Shown here one piece after another: positions 46,047 to 57,700 of a stretch of 64,000 nt of DNA. Position 1 is the stretch's first letter. Each line of letters opens with the position of its first letter. A program made the position numbers and the translations under genes. Location: the NCBI GenBank assembly GCA_002118135.1, contig BDIU01000067.1, forward strand, positions 186,001-250,000, in the 5' to 3' direction. The stretch is from Trebouxia sp. TZW2008. Lineage: Eukaryota; Chlorophyta; Trebouxiophyceae; Trebouxiales; Trebouxiaceae. The notes under the pieces were generated by a model. The model was not told the DNA's origin. It saw nothing but the letters and a program-made list of their open reading frames with translations, and made no database searches.

Positions 46047-49000
46047 TTACAGGCCAAGCCATGCTTGTATGTCAGCTTTGAGCTTGTTGTGACACCGAGC
46101 CTGAAGCCATGTGTCACCACATGCAGCCTTTGCCAGCAGTGTTGCCTTGTCATTTGCATTGCTTATGGCAAACAGGAAACTGAGGTATCTCACAGCGTCA
46201 TCCACTGTTCTGTCTTTGATGTGTGGCTTGTTGGGTTGGCTCTTCACCTCAAGGTGATACGCATGGGAGATCTGGATGTATTGCTTCCTCAGCTCGACCC
46301 TGCAAATTCAGGCATTGCATCAATTCTGACAGACTTGCGTGGATGCATTTGAGTGCGTCTTCATGTACCTAGTTGCTGGGTCTCAAAGCATGCCTGGCAA
46401 GGTCAACAATGGACGAATCAACAAGTGTAACAGATGCTGACAGTTGCATTGTATGCTGCAAAGTCTGCAGATGCAAGTGCAAAGGCTGCTCATGCATCTG
46501 TTTGGGTACACCAAGAAAAACTGATTCTCTATCACAATCTCAAGGTACACGGGCATGTCTTGATTGAAACATGATATGGGGATACATGATATGGTTTCTC
46601 AAGTGTTGAAGCTACTGCTTGAGCATTTGCACTGCGTCTTCACATGCAGCTTTTAGCTGAAAGCTGCATGTGAAGATGATGTGAGCTGAGCAGCCTTGCA
46701 TAGCGTACCTCTGATGCTCCAGCTGCTGTATCTGTCCTTGCACAGCTTCCAAAGTTGCATTTGAGCATCTCTCACTGAGCAGTTCTGCAGTGAGAGCGCC
46801 CAACTGCACAGTGCTCTCAGTCACGGCTGTGCTGATAGGCTCCAAGGCCTGTAAGACATTGTGATATGGTGCTGAAGTGTAACGGCCGCTGACCACTGGC
46901 TTCTGGTGAAGCATCATTTCAAGGGCTGAGACCCTGTCTAGCAAAGTCTGCATTGCTTGCAGCAGCTCTGTGACAATCTGCATGGCAACAGTCAGCAATC
47001 AGTGCCACAGCTGCACCAGTGTAGCTGCGGCCAAAATGCTGAGAAACACAATGACACAGCAACTGAAGTGTTGATGCTATGCCAGAAGTGCTTGATTCTG
47101 TGTTCAGCATGATGTAGACGTTGTTGCATGTTTACGTTGCTGACAGAAAGGTGGTTGAGCCTGTCAACAGACACTAGCACCCTCAACTGACATGTGCAGG
47201 CCTTTGCATGCCTGTTTGCATGTTCTGTCTGTGGACGCAAGTGCAGGCATTGCCCCCAGGCAGCAAGCACCAAGGCACAAAGGAATTGGTCAAGCAACAC
47301 TGGTGTGTATATGTGCATCTGAAACCGTCAGGGGCATGCCTTGGGCATCACCAAAATGCCCCGCTTCCATAGAACAATTTCCCTCTTTAAGGCTGTTTGC
47401 ATACAAATAGCTGACGCAGCAAGCGCTATGTTCAGGCAAAAGAACAGCACAAAGGATCAGTGCAAGCAGTAGCAGTAGTAGTATGTATTTGTGCATCTGA
47501 ACTTTCATGGGCACACCTTGGGCATCACCAAAATGCCCCGCTTCCACAGAACAGTCTCCCTGGCTAGGGCTGTTTGCACGCGCACAAGGGGCGCAGCAAC
47601 TCGCTGCTGCAACTGAAAATGCTCGACTACTTGACCATTCTCAGCAGTGGTGTTGCTGTCTGACTCCTTCACATCATTGTAGAACTTGTTGTGGATCCTG
47701 CAGCAGAGGTGAATGCACATGTGCCGGTATGTTCCAGATGATAGCGCAATGCATATCAGCTCCACACGTCACCCTGCTGACTGTGTACATGCAATATATC
47801 ATTGATGAGACATGCTAGTTGATTTTTCCAACACCTCAACTTGGCTATGTGAAGGAAATGCCAAACTTGCCAAATACAAGCAGAGTCACAGAAAAGACAA
47901 CCGCTATTGGTGCAATCAAGATTGTCATGCATGCATTGCCTCAGTATACCACAAGCTGACTGTGAGGAGCAGACGCAGTGCCAACAGCAGGCATTAGCAT
48001 CAGCTTGCTTTACTATTTTGTTGACCTATATACATCTGCGGGGGCATTGCTGCTTGCTGCCGCTGCTTGTCATATCTGCTTGATTTTGCCTTCATTCATT
48101 GTAGTCAGTGTTGCTGAGTGACGCGTTGCTTATAATTGGTATTTGTTCCATTAGAACCTGCAAAGTTGCTTTGATGCGATCAGTGGCTCAGCTGACAAGA
48201 CGTCACACCTGAGCCATTAATCAAAATTGCAATCACACTTCAAGACATGGTCTCACAGCAACATGCATGTAGCATCAAGACAAGGTCAGAAGCGTACTCA
48301 AGCGTAAGCTTGGTAGCCTCCTTGTAAGCAGAGCCCAGGGTGTCCAGTGCATCAGCATAGGTGAACCTGCGGACAGTGCACAACAAATGATCATGCAGCA
48401 GAGATACACTGCTGTCTAGGTACATATGATGACTGCCAATGCTACAGAGTTGCGGCATGGTATACACACTGTCATGAAATGCTGCTGCAGAATCTCATGA
48501 TAGGTGAAAGACACAGGTATAACTCACAAAGGGGCAGGGCATGTGTGCTGTCATGCAGCACATTGCAGCCGGTGGCACAGCTGTTGCATATCTTGCAGGT
48601 CAGACCTACTTGGCATGCCTAATTTGAGCTGTCAGTTGATGCTGTCAGCTGATGTACATTGATGCTGCAGGCATCAGGACAATGCAGGTCTCTGAAACTT
48701 GTTGCTTTTTGTGGCAGAATCTGGCAAAACCCTAATTTAAAGTCTATTGATCCTACCATGGCAGTATGAGTCCAATGATCAGGACCACAATGACCCCCAC
48801 TGCAATGGAAGCACAGCGCCCATAGAAATACTTCACTGAGCCTGCGCTGCCTGGCACAGGACTGTACTGGCACAGGATGACTGCATCTGCTGTGATGAGG
48901 GTCAGGAAGACAGCATACTTGAAGGGAGTGGACTGTGCTAGCCCAAACAGCCATGTGTAAGCACAGATGATCACTGCCAATGCCACCGGACTGCACCATT

Positions 49001-52000
49001 CACACACACTGTCATTATATGCTGACGCTGAAGAATGGAGTAGCATGCAAGAAGTGAAGTGGCAGCTGTCAGCAGACAGCGTGCTTAAAGGGCATAGACA
49101 GTGCTAGCACAAACATCCATGTGTAGGCGCAGATGATCACTGCCAATGCCATTGGACTGCATCAAGCCATGCACAATGTCATTGAATGCTGCTGACGGAT
49201 CTGCTGACTGGAGAGACATATAGTGACAGTTGATAATGGGAAATTGAATGTGTGCTGTCAGGCAGACAGCAAGCAGCATTGCAACAACACATAAGAGAGC
49301 CGTGTCACATGACCAGAGCATTGACAGCATGACTGAGCTTACTCAGTGCTCAAGCGTCAGCATACAACAGCTGTGCCTTGTCATGTGTGGCAGGACACAC
49401 ATTTAGGCTGTCAAGGTTCACTTGGATTTTGCAGTTTGCTAAGATGCTCATGGCAAAATGCAATGCTTTTTTATGAAGCAAAACAAGACAGCTGCAAGGT
49501 GTGAGGCAAGAGTTCACAGCTGTGACGTCATGTTAGTAGTACCTGGTGGCTAGGCTGGTGCGTAGCATGACCACATATCCAATAGCCCCACCAAAGCTGC
49601 TGCCAACAAGACGTAGCAAAGCTGCAGCAAGCACATTCAGCCAGTGAGAGCAAACTTGAGACTGTCAATCAGTCAGCCAGTGAGAGCAAAATTGTGGCTG
49701 TCAGTCAGTCAGTCAGTGAAAGCATCGTTCAGTCTGTCAGCCAGTCAGCCAGCAAGTCGAAGCATGAGTCATTCTGTAAATCGGTCAAGCAGTCTATCAG
49801 GTCATGAGTCATGAATTAATGAGATTGCCACATGGAGTCAGGTAAAGGATTGCTGTGCATTGCACATTCTGTCTTGGAGCGCAACTTGTTGCTTGACAGC
49901 ATAACACTGTGTATGAGGCAAGGACCTGCTAAGCACCTGTTGCTTCACGGCAAGCGTTTAATGGCATGCTCATACAGCATGGGGATATTCCTGTGGCACA
50001 AATTGTTGCCAAAGCGGTCTTTCTGTGCGTGCACAAGATCATCACGCCGGGCAAAACCAGCCTTTAAAGGATTGCTGACATCTTACAACAACAACAAGTT
50101 GGCAGAAGACAGATGTCTATGCTGCAGCATGGAAGCAGCTCGGTGCAGAAGCAGCCCAAGAAAGATAAAGTCCATCACAGCCAAGCAGATATGCCAGGAT
50201 GTATACCTTTGGTGATGGTTGTGTCAACCTTCTCACTCATCACAACCACGACAGTGATCATGACATACAGCGGGGACCATTCCCGGATGGAAGGTGTGTC
50301 TTGTGACAGCAGGATGCAGCCGCAGAGGGAAGTGGACATGGCAAACCAGTACTTGCAGAAGAATTGGAACTTGCGCCCATGCCTGCAGAGCACAGTCTAC
50401 TACTGAGACACTCATCACAACCACAAATTGGTTGCGGGGACCATTGGTCGGAAGGGGTGGCGGCCCTGTGACAGCAGTTGGCAGCCGCAGAGGGAAGTGG
50501 ACATGGCAAACCAATACTTGCAGAAGAACTGGATTTGCAAACATGCTTGCACAGCACAGTCTATTGCTGAGGAACTCATCATCACCGTGACAATGATCAT
50601 GACATACAGCAAGGACCACTTTTGGATGTAAGGCGTGTCCTGTGATAGGAGTATGCAGCCGCAGAGGGAAGTGGACATGGCAAACCAGTACTTGCAGAAG
50701 AACTGGAACTTGCGCCCATGCCTGCAGAGCACAGTCTACTACTGAGACACTCATCACAACCACAAATTGGTTGCGGGGACCATTGGTCGGAAGGGGGGGC
50801 GGCCCTGTGACAGCAGTTGGCAGCCGCAGAGGGAAGTGGACATGGCAAACCAATACTTGCAGAAGAACTGGATTTGCAAACATGCTTGCACAGCACAGTC
50901 TATTGCTGAGGAACTCATCATCACCGTGACAATGATCATGACATACAGCAAGGACCACTTTTGGATGTAACGCGTGTCCTGTGATAGGAGTATGCAAATG
51001 CAGAGGGAAGTGGACATGGCAAACCAGTACTTGCAGACGAACTGAAATTTGCGTCCATGACTGCAGAGCACAGTCTCTTGCCAAGCGGCTGCCAATGCCA
51101 GAAGCATCAGATGGGAATGCATGCTCAAATTGTGCAGGAGCTGACATGATTGGGCAAAGCGTGCACGTCAGGCATGGCATGCAAAGCAGGCACAGCGTGC
51201 AAAGCGTGGGTAACATGCTTGAAGCAGACCGCCCTTCAAGGTTGCTCATCAGCTGCAATCAAGGACCCGTCAGATCACGCATGGCATACGAAGCAGGTAT
51301 AACATAACATTCACAGCACACACAGCGTGCAGAGCATCTACAGCATGCAAAACATGGCGCAAAAGAATGCAGCAGGGTGTCCTTCAAGACCGCTGTTGAG
51401 CTGCAAGCCTGAGGCACTGCCTGTGAAACAGTCATCCAAAGAGCCTGGCAATGACTGACAGTCCAGCCAGTTTGAGCAATGAGTTCACAGCAAGCAAAGC
51501 ATGCAAAGCACGGCGCATGGCTTACAGCGATTTGTTCCTCAAGGTTGCTGTTGAGCTGCAGTGAAGGACCAGCCAGATTGAGCATGGCATACACAGCAGG
51601 CATGGCCTAGCATGCACAGCATGCAAAGCAGGCATGGCATGCAAAGTACAGCACACAAACTTACAGCACAGTGTCCTTCAAGGTAGCTTTTGAGCTGCAG
51701 GCCTGAGGCACTGCCTGTGACACAATCTTCCAAAGGCCCTGGAAACACATCTGAGCCAGCATAGTCCGTACAAAGTCATCCACCCACTTCACTTGGCTGT
51801 ACAAAGAAGCTTGCGCACTCGCTTTGCCTGCATGTGCACAGCAAGACGATTCTCAAATACACCTGCTGTGACTGCTGCAAATAAATAGCTAAGCAAGGTC
51901 CTAGTTGTGCATAGCCCTTGCAGCTAACAACAGCGATCAGACAGCATCAAACGCTTGATCACTGTACAAGGCTGTGCAAGGTCAAAGCTATATTTGCGCA

Positions 52001-54700
52001 GGTATGACATTGGCCAGACGAAATTTTGCCCAAGCAATATTGAATTACTACAAGCAATGTACAGCAAGCAATGTTATGGTAGTACAACCACATACATTGC
52101 CATTTGTCAAGTTTTCATGAGCAGCATACCTGAGTTGGGCTGCTGCGTCTGGGACGGCCATTGCAGGGGTCTATGCCTAAAGCTCACAGGAAGCAAGCGC
52201 TTGGCTGAACCTGTGGTCTTGTGCCAAGGCCTTGGAGCTGACACCTGCCTCTCTGTCTGGTCTGCTGAAGCATTTGGACCCGCAGCTGAGCCAGATATTG
52301 GTACAGAAGACCCATTTATTGGTGTCATACCTGAAAATCATCGAGTAACTGCCACCTCATTTACATGTGTGTCATGGTGAGGATTGCCTTTCCTGCAGTA
52401 AGGTAACAAGAGACGGAAAGGCACCCAATGATGCGCAGCAAGTTGTGCCATTTTGCTCTGCATGTTGAGCACATGTAGCATGCCAAATTGCCACTTGCCA
52501 TGTTGTACAAGACACGCAACAAGATGCACTTTTGTGTATTGCTTGATCCCAAGGGCTGGAGGTGCAGTGACAGTATTTTCCCGAGACCATGAATTCAAGT
52601 CTGCCACATTGTCGTGAATGACCAGCTGCTACCCTGTAATCTTGCACCGGACCATTGCAAAGCTCAAAAGGCATGAGCGTGCACAAACAAGACATCCTGA
52701 TACGTAAGTGCCCCACTGATGCACCGTTACCATATTGTTGCTGTTGCGTCCATTGCTTCTCAGACACACTGAATTGGTCAAGGGCCTGATGTACAGGTGC
52801 AGGCGCTTCGACAACTCCTTTGGGGTCCCCAACATCTGCAGGGGGGTTGTAAAGGGGTTTCTGCAAGCCAGGCGTTGGAGCTAGCATGTCCATGAATGCT
52901 GCCTCCATATTTGACATGGCTTCCATGATGGCATTGGTCAGGGTGCTGGTATACAGCAGCGCACGTGCCTGCATCACATGATGCTTTGCAGCGTTCCTAT
53001 GCATAAGAGCATTGATCTGTCAAAAAGACAGCTGGCGTGAAAGGAGAGCCGTCAAGACGCTCTCGCAAGAGCTTGAAAGATAGCATGCTTCAAGTCAGTT
53101 GCAACAGTGATGTATGTGAGGTTACTGAGTGAAATGTGAGTGCAGGCTGCCAAAGCCTCGCATTACTTGATGCCATTTGCATGACACTGCTGATCAGTGG
53201 TCTCAACCTTTTGGCGCTCATAGGCGCTATTGTCAATTGCCGTTTCTGGCAAGAACAGTTTTGCAGTTTAGGCTCGGAAGTCACCAGCTGCCTATTGCTG
53301 TTGGTCGTTGCAGTGGCATTGCTAGAGCCTGTAGGCTGTGCACACTGTGTGGGGCTTTGGGTGATTGAAGGCGCTTGGCGTTTGAGTGTGTGGCGTTAGC
53401 TGAGTTACGGACCAAGTATGCTCATTTGTTTGGAGGCTGCGATCGTAACATGCGTGCTTTCTTTGCGCAACATGATCGTTGGGGGGTGCTTCGCTATGTC
53501 ATGGACTGCCTGAACCTCATGGACATATATGCAGTGCCACTATGTGGCACATGCAACCAGCCTTGTTGGCTGGCTAAAGCATGTGAATTAACTCTCTGTC
53601 TCTCTCAGCATCACAGCACAGATGCATTCAACAGCATGCATTTACTTGAGGCAAAGATACAGTGAATGTCACCATTTACTGGCATATCGATGCACCCTGC
53701 TCAGATGTACTGCCACATTGCAGGTTTTGGCGCAACGCTGTAGACAGCATCACAAGGTCTACCCTGCTAGCACTCGTAAGCCTGCCTTGATGCAGTGCCA
53801 ACGGCAAGGGTGCAGCGAAGGTTTGCTGTTCACTGGAATGATCTCACAAGCACACATTCACAATGCAGTGAAGGTGTGCTGTTGACTGGCATGCACTCAC
53901 AAGCACATATTTGCAGCCATGTGTTCACAGGCATGTCATGATGTGCTAAAATAGTGTCAACCTGGATTGTGTTGCTTCAAGGTATCTGCGAGCATGCACT
54001 ACCTGTGGCGAAGGTGCAGTGAAGGTGTGTTGTTCACTGGCTTGCCACCTGGCCCAGTAGCCTTGGGAGGTGGCGTGCAGGGTGTGCGCCAACTCATGCT
54101 CCAGAGCACTCCAGCTCAAGCCAAATACATATTTTTGACCACTCTGCAGACAAACAGCAGGATGACAATGTGAAGACAGCAATGCAGAAAAACATTGGAA
54201 GCAGAAGAAAATGTGTCAGCTGATGCTTCGGAGCACTCCAGCTGGTGTCAAACACATTCTACTCACACTCTGCACATACAGGTGGCCAAGAAGACAGGTC
54301 ACAACTCCATAAACAACTGAGTACTCTCCACCTGGGTGATTGACAATCTGACATGCTGACATATTGCGTCTGACGCATTGCTGCCCATGCACTGCGCAAT
54401 CTCAGTTCACATTGCATCTCAGCAATTCATTTTTTGATCCTTGCATAATGCATATAGTGTGTTTCTGATTGTGAAGTACGTACGGCGATTCACTGTCCAG
54501 AACAACACACAGCATGCGTGTTCTGCTCACCTTCAGTTCGCTTGGATGGTTCTTGAGCTGGTTGGCATGGTGGGCACAGGCTGCCGCCATCTGACCATAC
54601 ATCAGCTGCAGCGCCGCAAACACATCCAGCCCCAGCAGCTGTTTCAAGCGGCCAGGATGCAGCTGTGACCCATGCGCACCTGCCACTCACACAAGTCCTG

Positions 54701-54733
<33 letters not shown>

Positions 54734-57700
54734 GAAGCATGCATGTATACTGACACCAGAACAGGCTGCGGCCATCTGGCGATACATCAGCTGCAGCACG
54801 GCAAGCACGTCCAGCCCCAGCAGCTGTTTCAGACAGCCAGGATGCAGCTGTGACCCATGTGCATCTACCAATCGCACAAGTCAGCTAGAGTTGTCAGCAT
54901 TAGAAGTGCACAGGTAGACGCAGAGATGCACTGTATGACTGTGCAGAACCTCAAGCTGCAGCACTGCAAAGACATCCAGCCCCAGCAACTGTTGCAAGCC
55001 GCTGGAATGCAGCTTGGACCCAGAACTCTCACCTTTGAGCAGGGACTCAAGGGCAGCAACTTTGGTGATGAGGCTGTCAAAGGCTGCAAGGGCCGGTGGC
55101 CATTTCTCAAGAGGAATGCGATGCCTGGCGAGGCATGGGGGCTCCTTCTGAGCCTCTCCTAGAAGCAGGCGGCAATGGGCAACAAGGGGCCGCAGCTTGG
55201 CCACTGATGATGCACATGCTGGGTGTTGATGGCTAGAGTCTACTGCTGGATCTGTTGCCAGCCTTGTCACTTCCCTGCGCAGGCAAAAGCTATGTGTGGC
55301 CGCAGCAGCAGCAACAGCAGCAGCAGAAGCAGCAGGGTTGTGTGGCAAGGCATGGGGGCCCTTCTGTGTATTTCTGGAAGCAGCCGGCATTGAGCAACAT
55401 GAGGCTGTAGCTTAGCCACTGATGATGCACATGCTGGGTGTTGATGGCTAGAGTCCACAGCTGGATCTGTCGCCAGCCAGTTACTTCCCTGCAGCAAGTG
55501 GTCTTTGACAGCAACTTCATGAACACCATGATCACCATCATCATCTGCTTCGGCATCAGCAAAAATAGCAGCATCATGTCCATGCATTGTAGTGACAACA
55601 CATCACCCTGTGAGGTGCACATAGAAGCAGTGAATCAGAGGCCGTAGCTTGGCTGCTGATGATGCAGAAGCCGGGGTGCTGCGGGCTGAAATCTATGGCT
55701 GGATCTGCAGCCAGCCGCAGATCTGCCCTGCAGTAGCAGGAGATGCAAAAATGTTGGCAGACAGGTAAGTCAGACGTGATGAATGTGGTGAGCATGAGGG
55801 CAGCATTAAATACTTGATGCTGAGATTCGATCACATCAAGCAGTGCTATATCTCCTGCAGGCCAAGAAATGTGTGCTTGCCTAACCCCATGCTTCATGAT
55901 AGAGACTTCAGAGCAGCTTCAGGCTAGCTCAGCTCAGTTCAGCTTAGCTCAGAACTGCTCAGCTCACTTCAACTCAGCTCAGCTCAGGTGCTTACCAGTA
56001 GTCATCACCTTCCTGCTGACTCGCCACGTCAGATGGATATGTGTTCTGGCTGGCTGGCTTGTAGGGCAATGCACCGTCACTGGCATTGTAGACATCCCCA
56101 GCATAGACCTTGTCAGGAGAGTGATGCTCTGGCTGAAGGATGTGAGTAGCATAACTGCAACACAGCAGCAGACATCCGTATACATGCAACACAGCAGCAG
56201 ATATCTGTATACATGCAATACACAGCTGATGCACCGTCAAGTGGCTGTCATGGACACTCTCAGGCACAGGTGATCAGGCTCTAGGCTCTCAGCTGTGACA
56301 CACAAGGCGATGGCTGAGTGTCAAGGTGAACCGAAGACTTGGTTAGGCTTGAGCGTGCACTAGCTGGTTGCAATGTATATACTCCAGTGGGAAACCCGAA
56401 TGCATACTCACTGCATTGTCACACTGCCTTTGCAAGCCACAGGACCTCTGCAGTCAGCCTCATAGCGTAATGAGGGCATGCCCTGCCACATTGATCAGCC
56501 GTCATAACTGGCAAGAAAGAGCAGCAATCAAGGTCAGCCCTCAAAATCAGCTGGTTGATGCTCAAGGACAGCTGTCACAATTGGCAGCCACAGTCAGCAC
56601 TGACAACCAACTATCATGACCAGCACTCAAAACTACCAGAGCAATGCTCAACATCAGCATTGAAACAAGCAGTCCAATGCCCAAGAGCAGCGGTCACAAT
56701 CAAAAGTCAAGATGAGCAGTCTTCATCTGCATTCAATACCAGCAGTGCAACGCTCAACATCAGAAGCCAAGACCAGCGATCACAGTCAGTAGTCAACATC
56801 AGTGTCAGGATCAGCGGTCAGGCTCAGCAGTCTTTGGACAGCAGTCCAATCCTCAACATTGCGGCCAACAGTTAGTCAGCAGTCAGCAGCAGCCCTCAAG
56901 ATCAGCTGAACAGCGCTGACCGTGACAAGGAGTGTCCAAGCTTGGTTAGGACCTCATCAGCCTCTGCCTGCAGGGTGTCTGAAGCCAGGATGGGCAGTGC
57001 AAGGAGCCCTCCTGCTGCCACTCCTAGTGATGACACCAGGCCATCCATCAGTATGTGCCCAACAGCCTGCATATACACAAGCTTGGTTAGGACCTCAGCA
57101 GCCTCTGCCTGCAGGGTGCATGAAGCCAGGATGGGCAGTGCAAGGAGCCCTCCTGCTGCCACTCCTAGTGATGACACTAAGCCATCCATCAGTATGTGCC
57201 CAACAGCCTGCATGTATGCAAGACATGCCAATATGATGCCGTTGATATGATGCTGATGCTGATGCTGGTGCTGGTGCTGGTGCTGGTGCTGGTGCTGGTT
57301 GACACAAATTAGGCATGATGTACAAATTCCAGGTTTGTAGTTGCTACAATGAGTACAAGCGCCAAGCAGAACTGATGCTCCTACAGACCATCAGCTCATG
57401 TGCTGATACCCTGCCATTGGTCCACATAGCATGCTTTAGTCTTGTATATCAGAAATGCCTCAAGGCAAATAGAACAACTTTCAACTTGCTCCAGCTCTGT
57501 CAAACATTGCCTGTGTGACGCAAGACACCCTGCAAGAGGCATCTATGTATACGCATGCCACCATCACCTCTTTCCATAGCAATTGATAGCCATGCGTAGC
57601 TTGCCATGTGAATTGCCCCTGTATGACAGTAATGCCAAACCCCAGGTTGCTGAATATGCCAACTCCGGGACCCATTGTGGACCTCAGCAAGCACACAGGC

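Noticed and set aside
50233..51258. 341-codon minus-strand open frame
   Set aside because: It is a repeat-generated open frame (HVHFPLRLHT units) in a different frame from the hydrophobic FUSC exon FCKYWFAMSTSLCGC. It stays open because the 339-bp unit is a multiple of three.
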